Part shown: positions 51,423 through 60,327 of the stretch, piece after piece
How positions within the stretch are numbered: position 1 is the first letter of the stretch
Layout of the letters: the number at the start of each line of letters is the position of its first letter
Origin: Hydrogenophaga intermedia
GTDB taxonomy: Bacteria > Pseudomonadota > Gammaproteobacteria > Burkholderiales > Burkholderiaceae_C
Assembly: GCF_023715105.1 (NCBI RefSeq)
Contig: NZ_JAMBNO010000017.1
Location: 1 to 64,000, forward strand
Direction of reading: 5' to 3'
DNA length: 64,000 bases
Position numbers and translations under genes: made by a program
The notes under the pieces: model-generated
What the model was told of the DNA's origin: nothing
The model's database searches: none
The model's input: only the letters and a program-made list of their open reading frames with translations

Positions 51423-52790
51423 ATGCTCCCCTTGTCCCGTCTGGCGCCGCTGTGGCTGGCGCTGACCCTGGCCCCGCCGCTGGGTGCGGCCGGGCCCGAC
51501 GACGCACTGCGCGCCGCCGACCCCGCCTCACCCGCCCCGGCGGTGAGCCTGCCCCTGCCTTCCCCCCAACGGGTGGATGCGCCCGAGTCGCCCGCCGACC
51601 TCGAGCGCGCGCGCGCTGTCTGGCGCGAGGCCAACCGCAGCGTGGCCGACTTCCCGCGCGGCCACATCGACTTGCTCCGCTGGGAGGCTGCCCAGCCGCA
51701 GGCTGCCGCGACGCCCGCCACGGGCGCGGCGGCTCCCGCCCCGCTCGGCCTGGCCGACGCCTTGCGCGCCTCGCTTCGCCAGCGGCCCGACCTGTTCACC
51801 CACGCCGGCATGAATGCACTGGCGCAGGCACGCGTGCGGGTGGCCTATGCCGATCACGTGCGCGAGGTGCAGCATGCGTGGATCGACGCCATCGCCACAC
51901 GCGAGCGCGTGCGCCTGCGCGCTGCCGTGCTCGACGCCGCCCGCAGCGGCAGCGAGCTCGGCCGACGCATGGTGCGAGCGGGCAACTGGCCACAGGCCCG
52001 GTTGCTGCAGGAGCAGTTGATCGAATCCGCCGCATGGCAGGCCGAGGCCGACGCGGCGCTGGCCAGACAGGCCGCGCTGCAGCGACTGGCCGGTCTCATG
52101 GGCATCTGGCGTGCCGACGAGGTGCGCGCGCTCGGCGAACGGCTGGGTGCCGCACTGCCCGCCATGCCCGAGCGCCTGCGGCCCGCAGACGGCCTGGCGG
52201 CCGACGGTATCGAGGCCGCCGTGCTGCGCGCCGACCCGGTGCTGGCCCTGGAAGCCGCGCCCGCGCGGCGCGTGTTCGACAGCCTGCCCGCCGGCCGCTG
52301 GGCGGCCTGGGAAGCGGCCCGCGACGGCGCGATTGGCGCCATGCCTGAACCCACCGACGGCCGCGCCACACCGCCGCACATCGACGACCTGTCACTGCTG
52401 CGCGAGCACCGCCTGCTGGAGGCCGACGAGCACCGCGCGCGCCTGCTTGCGATGGCCAGCGAGCGCCGCGCCATGGCGCGCAACGCGTGGGCGCAACTGC
52501 AGGCGCGCCACGCCGGCGCGCTGCACGCCGAACGCGTGGTCGCAAGCCTGAAAGACGCACAGCAGCAGGAAACCCTGCTGCGCTACAACGGCATGTTCGA
52601 CAGCACCTGGCAACTGCTGGCCAGCGCGCGCGAGCGGCTCGACGCACTTGACGCCGCCGTGATGGCGCGGCGCAGCTACTGGCGCGCACAAGCGAGCTGG
52701 CAGGCACTGCTGGCCGGTGGCGGCTTCGCGATGGATGACACGGCCAGCGCGGCAACACCCGCGGGCGGCAACGATGCGGGAGGACACTGA
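51423..52790 (+). CDS. TolC-like outer membrane efflux family protein, copper cluster
   Basis: 455 residues from the ATG at 51423 with GGGAG 7 bases upstream. A signal peptide (APLWLALTLAPPLGAA) precedes long helical stretches with the TolC pattern (ARVRVAYADHVREVQHAWIDAIATR; HRARLLAMASERRAMARNAWAQLQAR) in two repeats. The beta-barrel segments are hard to see, and the helices are rich in Ala and Arg, so it may be a divergent or degenerate TolC. An RND pump and adaptor are not encoded beside it. It may partner a pump elsewhere. Confidence 0.62.
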   Translation: MLPLSRLAPLWLALTLAPPLGAAGPDDALRAADPASPAPAVSLPLPSPQRVDAPESPADLERARAVWREANRSVADFPRGHIDLLRWEAAQPQAAATPATGAAAPAPLGLADALRASLRQRPDLFTHAGMNALAQARVRVAYADHVREVQHAWIDAIATRERVRLRAAVLDAARSGSELGRRMVRAGNWPQARLLQEQLIESAAWQAEADAALARQAALQRLAGLMGIWRADEVRALGERLGAALPAMPERLRPADGLAADGIEAAVLRADPVLALEAAPARRVFDSLPAGRWAAWEAARDGAIGAMPEPTDGRATPPHIDDLSLLREHRLLEADEHRARLLAMASERRAMARNAWAQLQARHAGALHAERVVASLKDAQQQETLLRYNGMFDSTWQLLASARERLDALDAAVMARRSYWRAQASWQALLAGGGFAMDDTASAATPAGGNDAGGH

Positions 52791-52791
52791 A

Positions 52792-54195
52792 ATGGACATG
52801 CAACGCAGACACCTGTTTGCCGGCGCGGTGGGCGCCATGGGAGCCGTGGCCGCGGCCAGCGTGAGCCGCGTGGCCCTGGCCGCGCTGCCCGAGGCCGCAC
52901 AGCAGACGTCGGCCGACACCGCTGCCCCCTGGACGCCGCCCGGCGTCACCGGCGCGGGTCGGCCCTACAACCCGGTGGTCACGCTCAACAGCTGGACCCT
53001 GCCCTGGCGCATGAACAACGGCGTCAAGGAGTTCCACCTGGTGGCCGAGCCCGTGGTGCGCGAGGTGGCGCCCGGCTTTCACGTCAACATGTGGGGTTAC
53101 AACGGCCAGAGCCCGGGGCCGACCATCGAGGTGGTCGAAGGCGATCGGGTGCGCATCTACGTGACGAACCGCCTGCCCGAGCACACCACCATCCACTGGC
53201 ACGGCCAGCGCCTGCCTAACGGCATGGACGGCGTCGGTGGCCTCAACCAGCCGCAGATCCCGGCGGGCAAGACCTTCGTCTATGAGTTCGTGGCGCGCCG
53301 GCCCGGCACCTTCATGTACCACCCGCACGCCGACGAGATGGTGCAGATGGCCATGGGCATGATGGGTTTCTGGGTCACCCACCCGAAGCAGAAACACCCG
53401 CTCATCGAGGACGTGCAACGCGACTACTGCTTCCTGCTCAACGCCTTCGACGTCACGCCCGGCAGCCGCACACCGCAGGTCAACACCATGCTGGAGCACA
53501 ACATCTGGTGCTGGAACAGCCGTGCGTTCCCCGGCATCAGCCCGCTGGTGGCGCGCCTGGGCGATCGCGTGCGCGTGCGTGTGGGCAACCTCACCATGAC
53601 CAACCACCCGATCCACATCCACGGCATCGAGTTCGAGGTCACGGGCACCGACGGCGGGCCCACACCCAAGGGCTCGCGCTGGCCGGAGGTGACGGCCGAT
53701 GTGGCGGTGGGGCAGATGCGGCAGCTCGAGTTCATTGCCGACGAACCCGGCGACTGGGCCATGCATTGCCACAAGAGCCACCACACCATGGGCGCCATGG
53801 GCCACGGCGTGCCCACCATGATCGGCGTGGACCACCGCGGCCTCGTCAAACCACTGCAGCGCAGCGTGCCCGACTACATGGTGATGGGCGAGCGCGGCAT
53901 GGCCGACATGGGTGAGATGCAGATGGAGCTGCCCGCCAACACCTTCCCCATGATGACCGGCACCGGCCCCTATGGCCCGATCGAGATGGGTGGCATGTTC
54001 ACCGTGCTCAAGGTGCGTGCCGACCAGAAGGCCGGCGACTACAGCGACCCGGGCAACTACGCCATGCCCCCGGGCACGCAGGCTCGACCGGTGGAAACCG
54101 CGAGTGCTCCCGCGCCGAAGAGCGCGGCACCCGCCACGCCCGCACCCAAACCCGCGGCCGATGCGCGCAAGCCCGCCGGTCATCAACACCATTGA
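52792..54195 (+). CDS. Periplasmic multicopper oxidase
   Basis: 467 residues from the ATG at 52792, 1 base after the previous stop. Tat-type signal (RRHLFAGAVGAMGAVAAAS). All four copper motifs are visible: TTIHWHGQRLPNG, FMYHPHADEM, NHPIHIHGIEFEV and WAMHCHKSHHTMGAMGHG, giving the type 1 and trinuclear centres. The Met-rich C-terminal region (GERGMADMGEMQMELP) is typical of CueO/CopA-type cuprous oxidases that detoxify Cu(I). The Pro/Ala-rich tail ends in HQHH. Confidence 0.92.
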   Translation: MDMQRRHLFAGAVGAMGAVAAASVSRVALAALPEAAQQTSADTAAPWTPPGVTGAGRPYNPVVTLNSWTLPWRMNNGVKEFHLVAEPVVREVAPGFHVNMWGYNGQSPGPTIEVVEGDRVRIYVTNRLPEHTTIHWHGQRLPNGMDGVGGLNQPQIPAGKTFVYEFVARRPGTFMYHPHADEMVQMAMGMMGFWVTHPKQKHPLIEDVQRDYCFLLNAFDVTPGSRTPQVNTMLEHNIWCWNSRAFPGISPLVARLGDRVRVRVGNLTMTNHPIHIHGIEFEVTGTDGGPTPKGSRWPEVTADVAVGQMRQLEFIADEPGDWAMHCHKSHHTMGAMGHGVPTMIGVDHRGLVKPLQRSVPDYMVMGERGMADMGEMQMELPANTFPMMTGTGPYGPIEMGGMFTVLKVRADQKAGDYSDPGNYAMPPGTQARPVETASAPAPKSAAPATPAPKPAADARKPAGHQHH

Positions 54196-54205
54196 AGGAG
54201 AACCC

Positions 54206-54703
54206 ATGACCCTGCAACGACGCCACCTTGCCGCACTGCCCCTGGCGCTGGCCCTGCCCGCCGCGCGCGCGCACGGCGAAGCCCACCACGGAAACAGGAC
54301 CGAGGTCATCAAGGAGCAGAAGCCCTGGGGCATCGCCGGCGATGCGAAGGACGTGCGCCGCACGATCACCGTGCGCATGACCGACGACATGAAGCTCTCG
54401 CCCAACCGCATCGAGGTGCGCGAAGGCGAGACGCTGCGCATCCGCGCGGTCAACGCCGGCGCGGTGATGCACGAGATCGTGATCGGCACGCGCGAGGAAC
54501 TCGCCGCCCACGCCGAGCTCATGAAAAAGCACCCCGGCATGCAGCACGACGAGCCCTACATGGCCCACGTACCGCCCGGCAAACAGGGCGACGTGGTGTG
54601 GCTGTTCAACCGCGCGGGCGATTTCGAGTTCGCCTGCCTGATTGCCGGCCACTTCGAGGCCGGCATGCGCGGCACACTCAGCGTGTTGCCGAAGAAAGGA
54701 TGA
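54206..54703 (+). CDS. Cupredoxin-like copper protein, exported
   Basis: 165 residues; AAGGAG 6 bases upstream of the ATG. Signal peptide LAALPLALALPAARAH. The cupredoxin fold shows NAGAVMHEIVIGT with a copper-ligand His, and the C-terminal ligand loop CLIAGHFEAGMRGTL with Cys, His and Met. It matches plastocyanin/azurin-like copper carriers that accompany multicopper oxidases. Probably carries or buffers copper in the periplasm for its neighbour. Confidence 0.85.
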   Translation: MTLQRRHLAALPLALALPAARAHGEAHHGNRTEVIKEQKPWGIAGDAKDVRRTITVRMTDDMKLSPNRIEVREGETLRIRAVNAGAVMHEIVIGTREELAAHAELMKKHPGMQHDEPYMAHVPPGKQGDVVWLFNRAGDFEFACLIAGHFEAGMRGTLSVLPKKG

Positions 54704-54707
54704 CCCC

Positions 54708-55178
54708 ATGAACACGAACCGACGACAACTCCTGCTGGCCGGCGCTGCCCTGGCTCTGCCCTTCGCCGCAACGGCGCAGAACAAGCCGGCCCTGCCCGTT
54801 CTCCAGGTCTGGAAGGACCCGAACTGCGGCTGCTGCCAGGACTGGGTGGTCCACCTGCAGGCCAATGGCTTTGCGGTGCAGGTCTTCGACAGCGGCAACA
54901 CCGCCATGCGCCGCCGCCTGCAGATGCCGGAACGGTACGGCTCCTGCCACACCGGCCTGGTGGCCGGCTACGTGATCGAAGGCCACGTGCCAGCACGAGA
55001 GATCCACCGGTTGCTGGCCGAAAAGCCGCAGGCCATCGGCCTGGCCGTGCCCGGCATGCCGGTGGGCAGCCCGGGCATGGACGCACCGATCTATGGCGAC
55101 CGCAAGGACCCGCACGACGTGCTACTGGTGCTGCGCGACGGCAACGCGCGCGTGTTCCAGTCGTATTTCCGCACCTGA
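54708..55178 (+). CDS. DUF411 family exported protein (copper-associated)
   Basis: 156 residues from the ATG at 54708, 4 bases after the previous stop. Twin-Arg-like signal (NRRQLLLAGAALALPFAATA) precedes the DUF411 core: VWKDPNCGCCQDWVVHL (thioredoxin-like CxCC) and SCHTGLVAGYVIEGHVPAREI. DUF411 proteins recur in copper and silver resistance clusters and are thought to bind metal through the CGCC motif. Function by association. Confidence 0.87.
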   Translation: MNTNRRQLLLAGAALALPFAATAQNKPALPVLQVWKDPNCGCCQDWVVHLQANGFAVQVFDSGNTAMRRRLQMPERYGSCHTGLVAGYVIEGHVPAREIHRLLAEKPQAIGLAVPGMPVGSPGMDAPIYGDRKDPHDVLLVLRDGNARVFQSYFRT

Positions 55179-55192
55179 ACCCGGAGCCGCCC

Positions 55193-55477
55193 ATGAGCAA
55201 GTACATTGCCGCCATGCTGGCCCTGGTGGCCGCCTCCGCCCTCGGCGCCGACCTGCCCCCCGCCGAAGGCGAGGTGCGCCGCGTGAACGCCGCCGGCCAG
55301 GAGATCACACTGCGCCATGGCGACATCAAGAACCTCGACATGCCGCCCATGACCATGGTGTTCAAGGTGAAGGACGCCGCCTTGCTGGAGAAGGTGAAGG
55401 CTGGCGACAAGGTGCGCTTCACCGCCGACAAGATCAACGGCGCCTACACCGTGCTGTCCATCGAGCGCTCGCCCTAG
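55193..55477 (+). CDS. CusF-like periplasmic copper-binding protein
   Basis: 94 residues. Signal peptide (AAMLALVAASALGA), then a CusF-type OB fold: EGEVRRVNAAGQEITLRHGDI, NLDMPPMTMVFKVKD with the Met ligands, and VKAGDKVRFTADKINGAYTV. CusF carries Cu(I)/Ag(I) to the CusCBA efflux pump. The CusF His/Trp ligand pair is replaced here by H in RHGDI, with the Met pair retained. Last gene of the copper operon. No CusB/CusA follows. Confidence 0.85.
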   Translation: MSKYIAAMLALVAASALGADLPPAEGEVRRVNAAGQEITLRHGDIKNLDMPPMTMVFKVKDAALLEKVKAGDKVRFTADKINGAYTVLSIERSP

Positions 55478-55578
55478 GCCTGACACGCCAGAGGCGAGAT
55501 CGCGGGTCGCTGGTCGCCCCGACCCGGAACCTGCCTCGCGTACGCGCCCACACATGGCTTTTCAGTTTATGAACTGCC

Positions 55579-57078
55579 ATGAAGCGACTCAGTAACACGG
55601 GCATAGGTATCGACTCATCGTTTGGCAACAGAAACGTTTCGCTCAATGCCGATGCGCATACGCAGCCGGCCAGCACGCCAACCACCAGGACCTCGACCAT
55701 CTCCGCGACGCAGCACCACACGCAGGTGATGACCAGCAAGCCGCTGAAGGAAGCCTGGCCAGAGACCCGCACCAAGATGATCGAGGTCGCGCAAGAACTC
55801 CGTAAGCGTGCGGAACACTGGGAAACGTACAAGTACGATGAGAAGCCGCACTACCGGAACATAGTCACGCCGGAGTCCAAGCGCAACCGCGCGGCCATGC
55901 TGGAGCGATCCATAGCACTGATGGACGACTACATGGCCAAACATCCCGAGGCAGCGAACGACTGCATCGAGGTGCACCACAGTGACCCCGATGCCGGTCA
56001 ATTCCTCATGCAGCGGATCGCCACCACCCCCCCGGCGAACGTGCTGCAGGAATTCAGCCGTGGCGGATACCTGATCTATGCGGGTAACGACAGAAAGCGG
56101 TCGGACGGCCCGGAGCCGGGTGAATGCATCGTGGTTGCCTCGGCGCCGGAAGGTGGAGGAGGTGCCTTGAAGGTCATCAGCCCCTGCTGGGGACAAGAGG
56201 AACAGGCCTTCATGCAGATTCCGATGCTCCACATCGCCATCTACGGTGAAGGCTTCACGACGCGCTACAACAACCCGTCCGAGGGTAACCTGATGGAGAT
56301 CACGCCGGTGCTGGTCAATAACGTGGTGCCCCTGGCGACGCTGGGCACTGGCGCCACAAGCACCAGAAAGCCCGAGCCCAGAAACGGGAGGGCGCCCGAC
56401 TACAGCACAAGCGTGTTCCATGCCAGCGGAGAACAATTTGATCCGAAGGCGACGCTCCCGGCCAAGGAAGGCGCCAAGATCAAAGCGCTGTTCTATTCGT
56501 TCATCGACATGCGCAAGCGCCTCGAGAGCGGGGACATTGAATACCGCCTGGACGACCTGAAGGACATGGCCATCAGCGTGGGCAAGGCAGCCAAGCTGTA
56601 TTCCGACAGCACGCCACCGAAACAGCAGCTGCATGGCATCGGCGTGGGCACCGGCATCTATGAACACGCGGAATGCGTCTCGGCCGCCATGACGATCATG
56701 ATGCTGGCCCTGCAGGGCCGCGGCGCCCGGCTGTACTATGGCGAAGCCGCCTTCATGGCGGCACGCGACATGGTGCTCAAGGTCTTCGACGCCATGGCTC
56801 GCAAAGATTCACCGCGCGAGGGCTTTTTGATAGACGACTACGTGCAGGAACTGTTCACGCAGATTAATGCAGTGGTGCAAGACGAAAACAACGACAACAG
56901 GGTGCACTGGCGCATCGGCGGCTTCAAGAAGGGTCGCGAGGACAACCCACCGAGGTCGCAGGCCAGCCATCGAACCGCCGACCCATCTGTTCAGCAGGTC
57001 GTCAATGCCGACAACGCGAGCAAGGGGGCCACGGAAAACCCCCAAGAAGTCGACCTCAACACCGCGGTCAAGGTGTGA
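55579..57078 (+). CDS. Orphan protein, 499 aa, unknown
   Basis: No family recognised. The first 50 residues are Ser/Thr-rich and likely disordered, without a classical signal peptide. The rest looks like a soluble alpha/beta protein: ERSIALMDDYMAKHPEAAND, VLQEFSRGGYLIYAGND, ECIVVASAPEGGGGALKVIS. A helical middle (KIKALFYSFIDMRKRLESGD) and a C-terminal disordered tail (EDNPPRSQASHRTADPSV) follow. The base composition is less GC-extreme than neighbours, hinting at acquisition. The disordered N-terminus is reminiscent of secreted effectors, but no secretion genes are near, so that remains a guess. Confidence 0.7.
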   Translation: MKRLSNTGIGIDSSFGNRNVSLNADAHTQPASTPTTRTSTISATQHHTQVMTSKPLKEAWPETRTKMIEVAQELRKRAEHWETYKYDEKPHYRNIVTPESKRNRAAMLERSIALMDDYMAKHPEAANDCIEVHHSDPDAGQFLMQRIATTPPANVLQEFSRGGYLIYAGNDRKRSDGPEPGECIVVASAPEGGGGALKVISPCWGQEEQAFMQIPMLHIAIYGEGFTTRYNNPSEGNLMEITPVLVNNVVPLATLGTGATSTRKPEPRNGRAPDYSTSVFHASGEQFDPKATLPAKEGAKIKALFYSFIDMRKRLESGDIEYRLDDLKDMAISVGKAAKLYSDSTPPKQQLHGIGVGTGIYEHAECVSAAMTIMMLALQGRGARLYYGEAAFMAARDMVLKVFDAMARKDSPREGFLIDDYVQELFTQINAVVQDENNDNRVHWRIGGFKKGREDNPPRSQASHRTADPSVQQVVNADNASKGATENPQEVDLNTAVKV

Positions 57079-57240
57079 CATGCATCCAACCCGGGGCAGT
57101 CGGTCTGTCGATCGAGCGCGTTTCTTGATCTGGATCAAGCCGCGGGCAAGGGGCGCAGAAAGTCCCTCAATGGCTCGCGGCCACCGTCGATAGCACCGGC
57201 AAGGGCTGGCACGGCGCCAACCCGCCTTGAGGATCGCCAC

Positions 57241-58806
57241 ATGCGAAACAACCTGCCCGTCACGCAACAGGAATTCGTCATTCCCGACGGCGTCACGCTG
57301 GTCTCGACAACCGACCTGAGCAGCCACATCACCTATTGCAACCCGGCATTCATTGCCGTCAGCGGCTACAGCCGCGAGGAACTGGTTGGCCAGCCGCACA
57401 ACATCGTGCGCCACCCGGACATGCCCCCGGAGGCCTTCCGCGACATGTGGGTCACCCTCAAGAGCGGTTCGCCCTGGTCGGCGCTGGTGAAGAACCGGCG
57501 CAAGAACGGCGACCACTACTGGGTCATGGCCAACGCCACGCCCATCATGAGCAACGGGCAACCGGTGGGCTACATGTCGGTGCGCACCAAGCCCACGCGC
57601 GAGCAGGTGCAGCAGGCCGAGGCGCTGTACGCCCGCATGCGACAGGAGAGGGAACACGGCCATGTCACGGTGGCGCTGCACCGCGGTCGGGTTGTGGCCA
57701 CCGGCTGGCGCGGCGCGCTGCAACGCGCCACGCGGCTCACGCTGGGCCGCACCATCGGGTTGGGCTGTGCGGGCCTGGCACTTGCTGGCCTGGCAGCGGG
57801 CCACGCCAGCGCCGTGATGGGCAGCGTGGGCAGCCTGGGTGCGGGTCTGGGCCTGCTCGCGCTGGCCGCACTGGTCGGCGCGGTGCTGCGCCGCCAGACC
57901 CTGGCGCCGCTGGAAGATGCCATACGCTTTGCCAACACCATGGCCGCGGGTGATCTCACCGGCCGCCTGCAGGCTGGCGGCGCAGTGGAGTTCGCCGAAC
58001 TCAAGAAGGCCCTGAACCAGCTCAACGTCAACCTGCAGGCGGTGGTGGCCGACGTGCGCCACGAGGTCGAGGGTGTGCAAGTGGCCAGCCACCAGATCGC
58101 CAGTGGCAACCAGGATCTGTCTTCCCGCACCGAGGCGCAGGCCAGCAACCTGGAGCAGACCGCGGCCTCGATGGACCAGATGAACAGCACGGTCGCCCAG
58201 AGCGCCAGCACCGCGGGCGAAGCGGCCCGGCTCGCCGAGCGCGCCGCCGGCGTGGCACGCGAGGGCAACGCGGCGATGAGCCAGGTGATCACGACCATGG
58301 ATGACATCAGCCGCAGCTCGGCGCGCATCGGCGAGATCATCCAGGTGATCGATGGCATCTCGTTCCAGACCAACATCCTGGCGCTCAACGCCGCGGTGGA
58401 GGCCGCGCGGGCGGGCGAACAGGGTCGGGGCTTCGCGGTGGTGGCTGCCGAGGTGCGCGGCCTGGCCCAACGCACGCTGGATGCCGCCAAGGAAATCAAG
58501 GGCCTGATCGCGGAATCGAGCAGCAAGGTGGAACGCGGCAGCGAACTCGTGCACAGCACGGGACAGACCATGGCCAGCGTGGTCGGTGCGGTCGAGCAGG
58601 TCAATGCCCTGATCGGCGACATCACCCACGCCACGCAGGAGCAATCCAGTGGCATCGCGCAGATCAATCAGGCGGTGGGCCAGCTCGATTCGGTGACGCA
58701 GCAGAACTCGGCCATGGTCGAGGAGTTGGCCGCGGCGGCCAGTTCGCTGCAGGCACAGGCGGAAGTGATGCACGAGGCGGTGCGGGTGTTCAGGTTGAGC
58801 AAGTGA
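57241..58806 (+). CDS. Methyl-accepting chemotaxis protein with N-terminal PAS domain (Aer-like)
   Basis: 521 residues. A PAS domain (about 20-115; [33 protein letters not shown]) resembles the FAD-binding Aer sensor. Two close hydrophobic segments (about 165-215) form a membrane anchor, then a HAMP-like linker and an MCP signalling domain whose hairpin tip has [17 protein letters not shown] at about residue 396. [20 protein letters not shown] ends it. Likely an aerotaxis or energy-taxis receptor acting on CheW/CheA. Terminator at 58825-58850. Confidence 0.92.
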   Translation: MRNNLPVTQQEFVIPDGVTLVSTTDLSSHITYCNPAFIAVSGYSREELVGQPHNIVRHPDMPPEAFRDMWVTLKSGSPWSALVKNRRKNGDHYWVMANATPIMSNGQPVGYMSVRTKPTREQVQQAEALYARMRQEREHGHVTVALHRGRVVATGWRGALQRATRLTLGRTIGLGCAGLALAGLAAGHASAVMGSVGSLGAGLGLLALAALVGAVLRRQTLAPLEDAIRFANTMAAGDLTGRLQAGGAVEFAELKKALNQLNVNLQAVVADVRHEVEGVQVASHQIASGNQDLSSRTEAQASNLEQTAASMDQMNSTVAQSASTAGEAARLAERAAGVAREGNAAMSQVITTMDDISRSSARIGEIIQVIDGISFQTNILALNAAVEAARAGEQGRGFAVVAAEVRGLAQRTLDAAKEIKGLIAESSSKVERGSELVHSTGQTMASVVGAVEQVNALIGDITHATQEQSSGIAQINQAVGQLDSVTQQNSAMVEELAAAASSLQAQAEVMHEAVRVFRLSK

Positions 58807-58824
58807 ACACGGGCTCACCTCGGT

Positions 58825-58850
58825 AACGCCTGGCAACGCCGGGCGTTTTT
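58825..58850 (+). terminator. Rho-independent terminator after chemoreceptor gene
   Basis: AACGCCTGGC-AAC-GCCGGGCGTT (10-bp stem with one wobble pair) followed by TTT. Confidence 0.82.
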
Positions 58851-58865
58851 CAGCGTGCGCATGCT

Positions 58866-60242
58866 ATGTTCTCGCGCACCATGCCCAAGACGCTGCGCTA
58901 CACCCTGATCTCGCTCAAGGAGATGCTGCTCTCGGGCAGCCCGATCGTGCTGATCACGGTCGCGCTGCTTGGCTTCACCTGGTGGTGGCTCAACCCCAAC
59001 CCGCCCAAGCGGGTGGTGCTGGCCACCGGCCCCGAGCAAAGCGCCTATGACGCCTTTGGTGAACGCTACGCGCAGGCGCTGCGGCGCAACGGCATCACGG
59101 TGGAGCTGGTGCGCACCGAAGGCTCATCGGACAACCTGGAGCGGCTGCGCCGCGGCGAGGTGGACCTGGGCTTCGTGCAAGGCGGCACGGCCGACATCGG
59201 CTACGACGACGAGGAGAGCATCGTCTCGCTCGGCAGCCTGTTCGTGGAGCCGTTGTGGTTCTTCTACCGCGAGGACGCTGCGCGCCGTCTCAACAGGAAC
59301 AAGGGTCCCGTCATCACCAACCTCGCCGAGCTTGAAGGCTGGCGGGTGAACGTGGGCACGGCCGGCAGCGGGGTGCCGCGGCTGTTCAACACCTTGCTCG
59401 AGGTCAACCGCATCGAGCCACGCGAGATCGTGCTCAGCCGCCTGGAGCAGACACCGGCCACGGTGGCCTTCCTCGATGGTCAGCTCGACGCACTGGTTTT
59501 CGCCTCGGCGCCCGAATCGCTGATCGTGCAGATGCTGCTGCAGACGCCGGGCGTGCGGCTGCTCGACTTCGCGCAGGCAGAGGCTTACTCGCGCCGCTTC
59601 GGCTACCTCACGCCGGTGGTAATGCCGCAGGGCATGGTCGATCTCGCGAAGAACGTGCCGCCGCGCAACGTTCGCCTGGTGGCCTCCACCACCGGCCTGC
59701 TGGCGCGTTCGGGCACGCACCCGGCGGTGCTGCAGCTGTTCGCACAGACGGCGGTCGACATGCACGGCGGTGCGGGCTGGTTCAATCGCGCCCGGGAGTA
59801 CCCCAACCTGGAGCACAGCGAATTTCCGATCGCGCCCGAAGCTGAGCGCGCACTCAAGGGCGGCCTGCCCTTCCTGCAGCGCTACCTGCCGTTCTGGCTG
59901 GCCAACGTGATCGAGCGCATGTGGCTGGCCATGGGCCTGATCATTGCGCTGGCGCTGCCGCTGTCGCGCATCGTGCCGCCGCTCTACACCTTCCGCATCC
60001 GCTCGCGCGTGTTCCGCTGGTATGCGGAACTGCGCGACATCGAGCACCGCTTCGAGGCTGGCGAGGCCACGGCCCCCGAGTTGCTCGAGCAGCTCGAAGC
60101 CATGGAAGGCAAGGTGGAGAAGGTGGTGGTGCCGCTGTCGTACACCGACGAGCTCTATGCCCTGCGCGGCAACATCCATCTGGTGCGCAAGAAGCTGCTG
60201 CGCAAGCTGGCGCCGACCACCGGCGCAGCGCCGGGGGCATGA
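58866..60242 (+). CDS. TAXI family TRAP-type solute receptor, membrane anchored
   Basis: 458 residues (an ATG at 58881 is an alternative start). An N-terminal membrane segment (IVLITVALLGFTWWWL) is followed by a TAXI receptor domain: ATGPEQSAYDAFGERYAQAL, GEVDLGFVQGGTAD, WRVNVGTAGSGVPRLFNTLL. A second hydrophobic segment (MWLAMGLIIALALPL, about 350-370) and a cytoplasmic helical tail follow. This anchored form with a C-terminal tail is known among TAXI proteins without an adjacent permease. Ligand unknown. Confidence 0.85.
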   Translation: MFSRTMPKTLRYTLISLKEMLLSGSPIVLITVALLGFTWWWLNPNPPKRVVLATGPEQSAYDAFGERYAQALRRNGITVELVRTEGSSDNLERLRRGEVDLGFVQGGTADIGYDDEESIVSLGSLFVEPLWFFYREDAARRLNRNKGPVITNLAELEGWRVNVGTAGSGVPRLFNTLLEVNRIEPREIVLSRLEQTPATVAFLDGQLDALVFASAPESLIVQMLLQTPGVRLLDFAQAEAYSRRFGYLTPVVMPQGMVDLAKNVPPRNVRLVASTTGLLARSGTHPAVLQLFAQTAVDMHGGAGWFNRAREYPNLEHSEFPIAPEAERALKGGLPFLQRYLPFWLANVIERMWLAMGLIIALALPLSRIVPPLYTFRIRSRVFRWYAELRDIEHRFEAGEATAPELLEQLEAMEGKVEKVVVPLSYTDELYALRGNIHLVRKKLLRKLAPTTGAAPGA

Positions 60243-60254
60243 AGCCGATCCGCC

Positions 60255-60327
60255 GCCGGGCCGCCCCAAGGCGGATCAGCCCCCTCGGGGGGCAGCGACC
60301 CGCGCAGCGGCGGAGCGTGGGGGCTAG
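60255..60327. repeat. GC-rich intergenic repeat element
   Basis: CCGCCGGGCCGCCCCAAGGCGG, then CCCCCTCGGGGGG (stem CCCCC/GGGGG) and a purine-rich end with GCGGAGCGTGGGGGC. It resembles dispersed palindromic repeats I associate with Comamonadaceae. Located between convergent TAXI and DUF1631 genes. Confidence 0.55.

Noticed and set aside
51423-52790. A complete CusCBA or CzcCBA efflux system
   Set aside because: Only a TolC-like protein is present; no RND pump or membrane-fusion protein is encoded in the cluster.
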